The notes: a model not told the origin generated them from the letters alone. A DNA stretch of 15,091 bases from Oscillospiraceae bacterium (GCA_031271475.1 JAISVP010000105.1:1-15091), one strand, 5' to 3'; numbered from the stretch's first letter, positions 5,354 to 11,401 are shown. Numbers and translations: made by a program.

Positions 5354-6535
5354 ATGCCGTATATAACGATAAAACAGCAACCGATGTATTATCAGATGAC
5401 ATTTGAGGAAATCATGGAGGGCGTTGAGGATTTAAGTAAATTCGTTCAGCCGAATATTACCAACACACGCACGCACTGGACCCTCCATCCGAATCAGAAA
5501 CTGCTGGAAAATACCGATATTATGGGAATAATCACTGCTCTGCGGACGTTTAACAATTCAAAGGAAAATCTGTTTCAAGCAAACAGAGCATCTCTTTATC
5601 ACACATTCTATATCCCGAAAAACAGCGGAGGATTGCGGAGAATTGACGCTCCGGAACCCGAACTTGCGGACGCTCTCCGGGAACTCAAAACGCTGTTCGA
5701 GACCCGGATGTTCTCGCTTTATCACACAACCGCTTTTGCGTATGTTCGGGGGCGCAGTACGGTTGACGCGATAAAACGTCATCAGCGCAACGAAAGCAAA
5801 TGGTTTCTGAAACTGGATTTTTCGGACTTTTTCGGCAGTACCACGCCGGAATTTGCGTTCGGTATGCTGTCTGAAATATTTCCGTTCAGTGAGATTGTAA
5901 AACGCGAAGACGGGGCCGCCGAGTTGAAAAAGGCATTGGGACTTTGCTTTCTTAATAACGGATTGCCGCAGGGAACGCCGATTTCTCCGTTCTTAACGAA
6001 TATAACAATGTTGCCGGCAGATCATAAACTCAGCAACGGTTTGAGAAATTTTGACAGCCGCAGGTTTGTATATACAAGGTATGCGGACGACATTTTAATC
6101 TCATGCAAGATTGATTTTGACAAAGATTCCGTACAGAAATTTGTGACGGATACTTTACGGGAAGTCCATGCGCCATTTACGGTGAATCCAATCAAAACGC
6201 GTTACGGTTCGGCGGCGGGGCGCAACTGGAATCTTGGACTTATGTTAAATAATGACAACAAAATCACCGTCGGGCATCAGCGCAAGAAAGAATTCAAGGC
6301 GATGCTTGACAATTATATTCGTGACAGAAATACCGAAAACACGTGGGATATTCATGATATTCAGGTGCTGAACGGTTTGATCAGTTACTATAAAATGGTT
6401 GAAAAAGACTATATTTGTTATTTAATTCAGCAATGCGGCAAAAAGCACGGCGCGGATATTGAATACTGCATAAAGTCCGATTTGCAGGCGGAGCCTCGGA
6501 GCACCGGAAATCATCCGCCGCCTTCGAGTTTGTAA
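5354..6535 (+). CDS. Reverse transcriptase (retron / group II-like, non-DGR), 393 aa
   Basis: RNA-dependent DNA polymerase with the standard finger-palm motifs. These are YIPKNSGGLRRIDAPEPEL (87-105), AFAYVRGRSTVDA (127-139), motif A KLDFSDFF with D155, motif B GLPQGTPISP (203-212), motif C YADD (243-246), KTR (281-283) and NWNLGLML (291-298). SP after the QG box separates it from diversity-generating retroelement enzymes, which carry SQ. There is no endonuclease or maturase domain, and the length is right for a stand-alone retron or unknown-group enzyme. The C-terminal ~90 residues form a helical thumb. The ATG at 5354 is 14 bases from GGAG; an in-frame ATG at 5384 is an alternative. The gene lies downstream of the ubiquitin-like/E1 genes and ends at a terminator. 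Catalytic residues are intact, so it is probably active; template and role are unknown. Confidence 0.9.
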   Translation: MPYITIKQQPMYYQMTFEEIMEGVEDLSKFVQPNITNTRTHWTLHPNQKLLENTDIMGIITALRTFNNSKENLFQANRASLYHTFYIPKNSGGLRRIDAPEPELADALRELKTLFETRMFSLYHTTAFAYVRGRSTVDAIKRHQRNESKWFLKLDFSDFFGSTTPEFAFGMLSEIFPFSEIVKREDGAAELKKALGLCFLNNGLPQGTPISPFLTNITMLPADHKLSNGLRNFDSRRFVYTRYADDILISCKIDFDKDSVQKFVTDTLREVHAPFTVNPIKTRYGSAAGRNWNLGLMLNNDNKITVGHQRKKEFKAMLDNYIRDRNTENTWDIHDIQVLNGLISYYKMVEKDYICYLIQQCGKKHGADIEYCIKSDLQAEPRSTGNHPPPSSL

Positions 6536-6588
6536 GGATTACAAAAGAAGTTACGTATTTACCGCATTTGCCGCATTTACAATGAATA

Positions 6589-6613
6589 ACTAACGCAAGC
6601 GTTGGTGCTTTTT
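6589..6613 (+). terminator. Rho-independent terminator of the reverse transcriptase unit
   Basis: ACTAACGC (6589-6596), AA loop, GCGTTGGT (6599-6606, one G-T pair), then GCTTTTTGGTTTT. Confidence 0.8.
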
Positions 6614-6855
6614 GGTTTTATCAAAAGTTTGACACGGTTACAGCAACGGAGGACTGCACGCTGGATTCCGACGCCTCCTGAGTTCTTCGCGGCAAGCGAT
6701 TACGGTATGCAAACTCCGGAAATGTTACGCAAATTCCGAGTCTAACGGTAGGGTTGACATCGTTTTGAACACGAAAATTCTGCTGCCGGCTGCGAGCTTC
6801 AGGTCCACGGAACATCATGCGGATTGTAAATGTGAAATGGAATTTTTGAAATCTA
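6614..6855. other. Gene-free stretch of unknown content
   Basis: About 240 bases with no translatable gene carrying a ribosome site. A GGAGG/CCTCC stem (6648-6652/6674-6678) is the only clear structure. The minus strand reads openly through part of it (around 6621-6818) but without start signals. It may be non-coding RNA or decayed sequence. Confidence 0.4.
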
Positions 6856-6884
6856 TTGATTTTTAAACCGCGATGTGGTATAAT
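6856..6884 (+). promoter_or_regulatory. Sigma-A promoter for the acetyltransferase pair
   Basis: TTGATT (6856-6861), 17 bp spacer, TATAAT (6879-6884), with a TG just ahead of the -10. The start codon is 22 bases past the -10, so the leader is short. Confidence 0.85.
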
Positions 6885-6905
6885 GAAATTGTTTGGGGGG
6901 TTGGT

Positions 6906-7448
6906 ATGACGGTAGATGTTTTTATTGATAAATTAACGCCTTGTTTGGAAGAAACTGCTACCGGGAAAATTGTTAAAACGGTTTTTTCACTGGCAAGGCA
7001 TAATGAGTTATCAGGTTTGAAAGAACAGGGATGGATGTTTGACTGGGTTTCTGCTGAACTTGAAACTGCAATCATATATAAGCTGACCTTAAAGAATGAT
7101 GACGCAATTCAGGGCTTAAGTGCTATAGGTATTGATAAATCTCAGTATGCGATACACATAAAAATGGTAGAAAGTGCACCGCATAACAAGAAAGCGAACG
7201 GCAAAAAATACAAAGGTGTTGGCGGTCATTTGTTTGCTATTGCAATAAAGCTCTCTGCAGAACTTGGATTCGGCGGGTTCGTTTATATGGACGCGAAAAA
7301 TATGGACTTAGTTAAGCATTATACGGAAACTCTAAATGCTGTCAGAGTAAAGACGCGTATTCACGAGTACAGAATGGCAATTTTGGAGAACGAGGCACAG
7401 CATATTATAAATAAATATACTTTGGAGGGTGATTTAAATGTGGACTAA
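6906..7448 (+). CDS. GNAT-like N-acetyltransferase, 180 aa
   Basis: The central motif KYKGVGGHLFAIAIKLS (from residue 101) fits the acetyl-CoA pyrophosphate loop xxGxGG of the GNAT fold and its following helix. LGFGGFVYMDAKN then gives strand beta-5, and a helix with HYTETLNA resembles the end of the fold. The substrate cannot be read from the sequence. ATG 6906 was chosen because GGGGGG lies just ahead of it; an earlier in-frame ATG (6873) falls within the promoter. The last 11 bases overlap the next gene, so the two are translationally coupled. GNAT proteins with a small partner can be toxin-antitoxin pairs, but the partner is not a recognisable antitoxin, so that is only a possibility. Confidence 0.7.
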   Translation: MTVDVFIDKLTPCLEETATGKIVKTVFSLARHNELSGLKEQGWMFDWVSAELETAIIYKLTLKNDDAIQGLSAIGIDKSQYAIHIKMVESAPHNKKANGKKYKGVGGHLFAIAIKLSAELGFGGFVYMDAKNMDLVKHYTETLNAVRVKTRIHEYRMAILENEAQHIINKYTLEGDLNVD

Positions 7449-7644
7449 AGAAGAAAAACAGGCTGTGTATGACCTTGATGACGAGGCTGAAAAAGCCGGT
7501 GGTTACGTTGAATTCCCGGGAGGAGGTTTGGCACGGCATGACTACCGTGAAATGATAAAATACTGCCGTGAACGGAACATGGACTGCATGGATTTGACTG
7601 ATGAGGAACTCAGTATGTTTGAGTTGGAATCAATCTATGCGTAA
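7438..7644 (+). CDS. Small acidic protein coupled to the acetyltransferase, 68 aa
   Basis: Unrecognised, acidic and soluble. It has an N-terminal helix (KEEKQAVYDLDDEAEKAGG), a short FPGGGLARHDYREM segment and a C-terminal helical region (LTDEELSMFELE). It has neither ribbon-helix-helix nor helix-turn-helix features. Start at 7438 lies within the end of the acetyltransferase gene, behind GGAGGGT (7424-7430). A terminator follows, so these two genes form one short operon. It may be a partner or regulator of the acetyltransferase (inference from coupling). Confidence 0.7.
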   Translation: MWTKEEKQAVYDLDDEAEKAGGYVEFPGGGLARHDYREMIKYCRERNMDCMDLTDEELSMFELESIYA

Positions 7645-7655
7645 ATTTGTAAAGG

Positions 7656-7692
7656 AATCCCCCGGTGAGTTGTTCTTGCCGGGGATTTTTTG
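7656..7692 (+). terminator. Rho-independent terminator
   Basis: AATCCCCCGG (7656-7665) pairs with CCGGGGATT (7679-7687) with one bulged base, followed by TTTTTG. Confidence 0.85.
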
Positions 7693-7705
7693 TTTATGGG
7701 TGCAG

Positions 7706-7951
7706 AATTAATATTCATAATGGATAACATTTTGATAGGTTCCCGTTAAAATGTATTCCGAGGTTTTACCCGGGATTTTAAAATTATCAGCAATTCGCGA
7801 AATCACCGACCGCTGCGGGCTGAAGCCCTCCGCGTCTTAGATTTCGCTTGACTGACAAATTCGGCAATCGGATGCAGGACGAGTCCTTCGCTTACAGCTG
7901 CGGACACATCCTGCATCCCGCTTGTCTCTTCGAGGATTATGAATATTGATA
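7706..7951. repeat. Structured ~245 bp segment with near-matching inverted ends
   Basis: ATTAATATTCATAAT near 7706 and ATTATGAATATTGAT near 7937 are inverted with one mismatch. Between them lie a loose ATAACATTTT/AAAATGTATT stem, GCGAAATC/GATTTCGC, and a perfect 10 bp GGATGCAGGA/TCCTGCATCC hairpin with an inner GTCC/GGAC. There is no gene in it. It looks like a miniature mobile element or a structured RNA. ATTAATATTCATA also occurs at 255-267. Confidence 0.5.
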
Positions 7952-7952
7952 T

Positions 7953-8107
7953 AGTAACCTCTGATAAACTTATAACAGGGACAAAATATTCGTCATTTTA
8001 TACAAAAAAGTCTCGTTAATACACAGAGTATTGCCTGTGTTTTTTGTGCAAAAACACTAACATTTATCCCGCGTTCTAAAAAGCACAGGAGTTTATCAGA
8101 GGTTACT
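7953..8107. repeat. Perfect 18 bp inverted repeats flanking a 119 bp segment
   Basis: AGTAACCTCTGATAAACT at 7953-7970 is perfectly inverted at 8090-8107. The enclosed DNA carries a plus-strand terminator (8021-8045) and, on the minus strand, a -10-like TATAAA (7997-8002). It ends 136 bp before a serine recombinase gene, so it may be an invertible control segment. A miniature transposon is the alternative, but I see no target duplication. Confidence 0.7.
8021..8045 (+). terminator. Terminator inside the inverted-repeat segment
   Basis: ACACAG (8021-8026), 8-base loop, CTGTGT (8035-8040), then TTTTT. In the present orientation it would stop plus-strand transcription before the recombinase. Confidence 0.65.
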
Positions 8108-8154
8108 GCAAAAAACGACCGTTATTTGGAAATTATTGCGGATTTTAAAAAGAC

Positions 8155-8211
8155 GTGCAAAACTCCCGTTTTTGAGAGCAAAAACCCGTCTGAAAATCAA
8201 AGTGCAAAAAC
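8155..8211. repeat. GTGCAAAA-type direct repeats upstream of the recombinase
   Basis: GTGCAAAAC (8155), GAGCAAAAAC (8176) and GTGCAAAAAC (8202) lie at roughly two-turn spacing, with related copies at 8046 and 8107. They are possible recombinase or regulator binding sites. An open frame running through them upstream of 8244 has no ribosome site and is unlikely to be translated. Confidence 0.35.
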
Positions 8212-8243
8212 AGAGCATATTTCACGTTTTATGGAGGATTTTT

Positions 8244-8822
8244 ATGGTTATTGGTTACGCAAGGGTCAGCACGGCCGAGCAGAATTTACACAGGCAAATT
8301 GACTCGTTAAAAAATATCGGAGCCGAAAAAATATTTACCGAGAAAGTTTCCGGCAAAAAGTCTGACCGCCCCGAACTTTTGAAAATGATTGAGCAGCTTC
8401 GTTCGGGCGATGTCGTTGTGATTTCGGAGCTTACGAGACTCAGCCGCTCTACTAAGGATTTGTTCGCGATTGTCGATAAAATCAAGGAAAAGGGAGCGGA
8501 TATACGGAGTCTGAAAGAAACTTGGCTTGACACAGCCACTCCGCAGGGTGCGCTGATGATGACGGTTTTCGCCGGATTAAGCCAATTTGAAGCGGATTTA
8601 ACTGCACAGAGAACAAAAGAAGGACTTGCCGCAGCCAAGTCAAGAGGACGGTTGGGCGGCAGACCTAAAACGTGCGCTGAAAAAGTCAGCCGCGCATTGA
8701 AGATGTATGACAGCGGATTTTCGGCACAGGAGATATGCAAAAGCTGCGGCATTTCAAAATCCACGCTGTATAATTTTCTTGGGGAAAGGAAAGTCACTGC
8801 GAATAGCCTGACCGTACAGTAA
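8244..8822 (+). CDS. Serine recombinase (resolvase/invertase family), 192 aa
   Basis: Small serine recombinase that cuts and rejoins DNA at paired sites through a 5'-phosphoserine link. The N-terminal catalytic domain is intact: YARVSTAEQN with nucleophile S9 and R7, then LTRLSRSTKDL with R65 and R68, and QFEADLTAQRTKEGL at the start of the long E helix. A GRLGGRPK linker leads to a C-terminal helix-turn-helix (about residues 146-180). Length matches Hin/Tn3-resolvase types. ATG 8244 follows GGAGGA (8233-8238). The gene stands alone, with a terminator behind it and perfect 18 bp inverted repeats in front, which would suit a DNA invertase or resolution site. Family and activity are secure; the substrate site is inferred. 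Confidence 0.93.
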   Translation: MVIGYARVSTAEQNLHRQIDSLKNIGAEKIFTEKVSGKKSDRPELLKMIEQLRSGDVVVISELTRLSRSTKDLFAIVDKIKEKGADIRSLKETWLDTATPQGALMMTVFAGLSQFEADLTAQRTKEGLAAAKSRGRLGGRPKTCAEKVSRALKMYDSGFSAQEICKSCGISKSTLYNFLGERKVTANSLTVQ

Positions 8823-8900
8823 TTCAATTTCTTGAAAAATCCGGGATTACCGATTATGAGTATTCAACCGGGTAAGCGGTAATAAATTTTAACTTTATGA

Positions 8901-8921
8901 GGCTCCCATCGGGAGCCTTTT
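8901..8921 (+). terminator. Rho-independent terminator
   Basis: GGCTCCC (8901-8907), ATC loop, GGGAGCC (8911-8917), TTTT. Confidence 0.88.
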
Positions 8922-8980
8922 AATTATTAACATTAATCGCAAGAATTTCGTTGCGGATCAATATATCGGAGGTGATTTTT

Positions 8981-9343
8981 ATGCGGTCGAGAACCGAAAT
9001 ACTCGACATTATTGCTCAGGCAAGCGGAACGCAGGCGTATCACCGCTTTTCGGCTGTAATAGGATTTCCTGTAATAACCGACGGTGTTCTTGCACTTGCT
9101 GAAGCCGCCGGATGTTTTTGGCTGCTGGATATTATCGGCAGTTATCAGACAAACAAAAAGCTTGACCCTGCATTCCAAGTCTGGAGACTTACAGTTGATC
9201 TTAAAACGCAAACCGCAGCCGTCTGTGGGTACAATGATGCGGAACTCATTGTTACTCAGAAAATTCTTTATACCAATTTCCCTCTTGATGAGGTGAAGCT
9301 GTATCTGATTGACGGTGTCATTCTGCTCACGGGGGAGTATTGA
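8981..9343 (+). CDS. DUF6876-like small protein, 120 aa
   Basis: The layout fits a family I know as DUF6876, common on mobile elements: an early YHRFSAVIGFPVITDGVLALAE segment, AAGCFWLLDIIGSYQ (residues ~43-57), FQVWRLTVDL, and a C-terminal KILYTNFPLDEVKLYLIDGVILL. The function of the family is unknown. It is probably cytosolic, with no membrane segment or signal. ATG 8981 is placed by GGAGGTG at 8968-8974. Its stop codon ends at 9343 and the convergent XRE gene's stop begins at 9344, so there is no spacer. The family name is from memory of motif layout, not a search. Confidence 0.7.
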   Translation: MRSRTEILDIIAQASGTQAYHRFSAVIGFPVITDGVLALAEAAGCFWLLDIIGSYQTNKKLDPAFQVWRLTVDLKTQTAAVCGYNDAELIVTQKILYTNFPLDEVKLYLIDGVILLTGEY

Positions 9344-10027
9344 TTATTTCCAAAAATGCTTCTCATGATAATTTCCTTTGTAAATTTCCAACAGGTGATT
9401 TTCCAATTTGTTATATTCTGAAAGTTGAGTAAGTACTTTTTCAAAATATTTGGTCAATTTGTATATATCGAATTCCAGTTCATTGTATTCGGGATTGTTT
9501 TGTCCGTGCTTCCATTGTTCTGTGCGATTTTTACGTTCTTTTGCCGGCAAATTGACAGAAATGTACTCATTGTATTTTATTCTGTCAAAGAGTTTGACCA
9601 GATATTCCAGGCTCTCTCTGAATAAAATATTTGTTCTTCCGTCTGGAAATTCTACGCTTTCTATCAACAAATTCAAGAATCCGGTGACTGCTCTGTTTGT
9701 AAAGTTATCATCATCTTTTAGCCGTTTTAAGATTTCTATTGCGGAATTCGACAATCCCGTATCACGGTTCAAGTCTTCATTCGGATAATCAACACCGGTC
9801 ACAAGTTCCTCTATGCTTATGTTGAAATAGTCCGCTATTGACTTTAGATGTTTAAGTTCAGGAGTGGTGTTTCCGTAAGACCATTGGCTGACAGCCTGCT
9901 GTTTAACTCCAACAGCCTTCGCAAGAGCGGTCTTTGTCGTGCTCTCCTTGCTCGTAGGATGTTTTTCAAGAAGTTCACGGAGCTTTATTGCAAATGTACT
10001 GTTCTCATCTTTACTTGTGGAATTCAT
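9344..10027 (-). CDS. XRE-family repressor, 227 aa
   Basis: A helix-turn-helix lies near residues 9-77 (TKTALAKAVGVKQQAVSQWSYGNTTPELKHLKSIADYF...). The ~150-residue C-terminal region has no recognisable protease (LexA/CI) site and is mostly helical and charged, ending in HEKHFWK. It is longer than a simple repressor, so the tail may sense a ligand or partner. A GAGGATT ribosome site precedes the ATG at 10025-10027. Upstream, a promoter overlaps a perfect TTGTGA-N3-TCACAA palindrome, which suggests autoregulation. It converges on the DUF6876 gene with no gap. Confidence 0.88.
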   Translation of the reverse strand: MNSTSKDENSTFAIKLRELLEKHPTSKESTTKTALAKAVGVKQQAVSQWSYGNTTPELKHLKSIADYFNISIEELVTGVDYPNEDLNRDTGLSNSAIEILKRLKDDDNFTNRAVTGFLNLLIESVEFPDGRTNILFRESLEYLVKLFDRIKYNEYISVNLPAKERKNRTEQWKHGQNNPEYNELEFDIYKLTKYFEKVLTQLSEYNKLENHLLEIYKGNYHEKHFWK

Positions 10028-10037
10028 AAATAATCCT

Positions 10038-10068
10038 CATATACACCTGTAGATTGTGATTGTCACAA
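10038..10068 (-). promoter_or_regulatory. Promoter and operator of the 227-aa repressor
   Basis: On the minus strand GTGACA (10061-10066), 17 bp, TATATG (10038-10043). The palindrome TTGTGA-TTG-TCACAA (10054-10068) covers the -35, as expected of an autorepressor site. Confidence 0.6.
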
Positions 10069-10140
10069 GTGTATGTACGTTCTTGCTTTCTTGTGCTATA
10101 ATAATAATACAAGCATAACACATAGTGGTTTGACTGTCAA

Positions 10141-10246
10141 TATAGTCGTTTCTAACGACTGTGGTCTGGACAAAGCCCAGACCTCGCACGCAAACGCGTG
10201 GTCGATGAGAACTTCGCTTAGCCTGTTCTCGATCGAAATTACTATA
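10141..10246 (+). repeat. Palindromic intergenic element, copy C (complete)
   Basis: 106 bp, with TATAGTCGTTTC at the left end and GAAATTACTATA at the right. In between are GGTCTGG/CCAGACC, a CGCACGC-AAACGCGTG stem and GAGAAC/GTTCTC. It is the best-preserved copy and lies between the repressor promoter and the 55-aa gene. Confidence 0.85.
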
Positions 10247-10261
10247 ATTAGAGGGGAAATT

Positions 10262-10290
10262 TTTATTAAAGCATATTATTTCCCTATAAT
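10262..10290 (+). promoter_or_regulatory. Probable promoter for the 55-aa gene
   Basis: TATAAT at 10285-10290 with a weak TTTATT at -35 (17 bp spacer). It lies 30 bp before the gene. Confidence 0.5.
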
Positions 10291-10320
10291 AAATAAAATA
10301 AAGTGTGGAGGTAATGATAT

Positions 10321-10488
10321 ATGAAAAAGCAAGAATACAGTGTAATATCACATTATCCTGCGACTGCCGAAGGAAAGGCTGAATTAGGTGCTTTAGTTGC
10401 TAAGACATACATAGAGATAGTTGCAAACCTCTTGCATAGTGGCAAAGGTAAGGTTCAGTCCGAAATATGTGACTTGTCTAGGCAATAA
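10321..10488 (+). CDS. Small conserved-type hypothetical protein, 55 aa
   Basis: Not recognised with certainty. HYPATAEGKAELGALVAKTYIEIVANLL resembles the start of short proteins with an HYPTTPEG motif that I recall from Clostridial integrative elements. The rest is helical. TGGAGGTAAT at 10305-10314 supports the ATG at 10321. Its last 34 bases overlap the end of the convergent XRE gene, which suggests the two ends were brought together by rearrangement. Function unknown. Confidence 0.6.
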   Translation: MKKQEYSVISHYPATAEGKAELGALVAKTYIEIVANLLHSGKGKVQSEICDLSRQ

Positions 10489-10811
10489 TTCTCGTCCATA
10501 CCGCATAGAATTGCAAGACGTTTCAACATAGGCACATCCATATTCCTAACCTGAATTTTGTTCTGCTCATAGCGTGAAAGTGTAGTGTTATGAATACCCA
10601 GTTGCTTACTCAAGTCTATTGCTGTCAGTCCGCTCATAAAACGAGCGGACTTTATTTTTTCTCCGACAGTAGAACCGCTCTTGCCCAAAAGCATATCAAG
10701 CAACACATCTGCATCATTTTGGGTCTTTACTCGAGGCAGCTTAATTGTTGCGGCACTTGTTTCCTTTATTATACTACTGATACCCCTGCAACAATGGCAA
10801 TTAAATCGCAT
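10455..10811 (-). CDS. Small XRE-type regulator with ambiguous, probably chimeric 5' end
   Basis: The helix-turn-helix is clear in the second half: TVGEKIKSARFMSGLTAIDLSKQLGIHNTTLSRYEQNK. The first 12 residues read out of the ATG at 10809-10811 are the antisense of the dpaB remnant, and no ribosome site precedes that ATG. The original start is therefore unknown; residues from about 23 (IKLPRVKTQNDADVLLDML) look native. An internal ATG at 10692-10694 gives 79 residues but also lacks a ribosome site. The gene is probably 5'-truncated by the same junction that cut dpaB. Confidence 0.6.
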   Translation of the reverse strand: MRFNCHCCRGISSIIKETSAATIKLPRVKTQNDADVLLDMLLGKSGSTVGEKIKSARFMSGLTAIDLSKQLGIHNTTLSRYEQNKIQVRNMDVPMLKRLAILCGMDENYCLDKSHISD

Positions 10812-11048
10812 ATAAGAAACAACGGAGCAGTATTAATTGCGTTATCGACAAATGACGCACTTTCCGCAAATTTCAAAAACCTCGGAAAGCTTTTTAATAC
10901 CAAAAACTACTATTTTGTACCAATGTTTCAAGATGACCACATGGGTAAGCCTTCATCACTAACTTCAGATTATAAACTTTTACCCGTTGCACTGAAATAT
11001 GCACTTGAAGGCAAACAAATTCAACCGTTATTTTTAAATCATGCCTGA
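10776..11048 (+). pseudogene. dpaB: 3' remnant of dipicolinate synthase subunit B (dpaB / spoVFB)
   Basis: The frame reads TDTPATMAIKSHIRNN, then ALSTNDALSANFKNLGKL, YYFVPMFQDDHMGKPSSL and a closing ALEGKQIQPLF. This is the C-terminal part of DpaB, the flavoprotein subunit that, with DpaA, makes dipicolinic acid for spore heat resistance. About 90 of roughly 195 residues remain. The N-terminal flavin-binding part is absent, and homology stops abruptly at about 10776, where the opposing XRE gene begins. An ATG at 10794 lies inside the remnant but has no ribosome site. It is probably the chromosomal edge left by insertion or rearrangement. Confidence 0.78.
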
Positions 11049-11057
11049 TGTGTTGCG

Positions 11058-11129
11058 GGTGCAGTATTTCTTGCTTTTAGCAGGAAGCACCGGTATTTGG
11101 TTGTGTTAGCGGAAAAACGGTTCACCGTT
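11058..11129 (+). terminator. Two hairpins after the dpaB remnant
   Basis: GGTGC...GCACC (11058-11062/11087-11091) encloses an inner TTCTTGC/GCAGGAA stem. A perfect AACGGT-TC-ACCGTT (11116-11129) follows. T tracts are poor, so these may be weak terminators or part of the fold-back region. Confidence 0.4.
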
Positions 11130-11147
11130 ATAATTTAAAAACGGTTT

Positions 11148-11325
11148 AAAAGTTACAATTGGTATTTATTCCAAGATGCTCTTTACAAGAGCATCTGTGA
11201 AGTATGTTATTATGGCAACACCGGCAAACCGAATCGCTGCCTGATTTGTTGCCTTGGCAGGAAAGCCTAACATACATCACGCTCATGCAAAGAGTTTCTT
11301 GGAATAAATACCAATTGTAACTTTT
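11148..11325. repeat. 178 bp fold-back element, perfect 29 bp terminal inverted repeats
   Basis: AAAAGTTACAATTGGTATTT... at 11148-11176 is perfectly inverted at 11297-11325. Inside are GATGCTCTT-TAC-AAGAGCATC (9 bp), a 13-base GTGAAGTATGTTA/TAACATACATCAC stem (one mismatch) and inner GGCAAC/GTTGCC and CTGCC/GGCAG stems. Outer CGG/CCG bases extend the stem. There is no gene in it. It is a miniature inverted-repeat element or a cruciform-forming RNA. Confidence 0.85.
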
Positions 11326-11341
11326 GCGCCGTTTTTTACGC

Positions 11342-11401
11342 AATAGTCGTTTCCAACTACTATGGTCTGGGCTTAGCCTGTTCTCAATCGAAATTGCTAT
11401 A
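11342..11401 (+). repeat. Palindromic intergenic element, copy D (internally deleted)
   Basis: About 60 bp: the left end (ATAGTCGTTTCCAACTACTATGGTCTGG) is fused directly to the right end (GCTTAGCCTGTTCTCAATCGAAATTGCTATA). The hairpins between them are missing. The following 11402-11556 shows no gene or clear structure. Confidence 0.8.

Noticed and set aside
5354..6855. Diversity-generating retroelement
   Set aside because: The reverse transcriptase has SP, not SQ, after the QG motif, and I found no template/variable repeat pair in the window. The faint variable-region-like frame at ~6740-6810 is unpaired and not adenine-rich.
7953..8107. Insertion-sequence end (GTAA ends as in IS66)
   Set aside because: The arms start near GTAA, but no 8 bp target duplication flanks them and no transposase is present. 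The recombinase context fits better.
8255..8827. 190-codon frame antisense to the recombinase
   Set aside because: It is a shadow of a strongly supported serine recombinase gene, with no start signals and no family features.
10037..10351. 104-codon minus-strand frame
   Set aside because: It reads through palindromic element copy C and the repressor promoter, and is open only because the repeat lacks stops in that frame.
10590..10775. N-terminal extension of the dpaB frame
   Set aside because: Upstream of about 10776 the frame only passes antisense through the XRE gene and has no DpaB-like residues.
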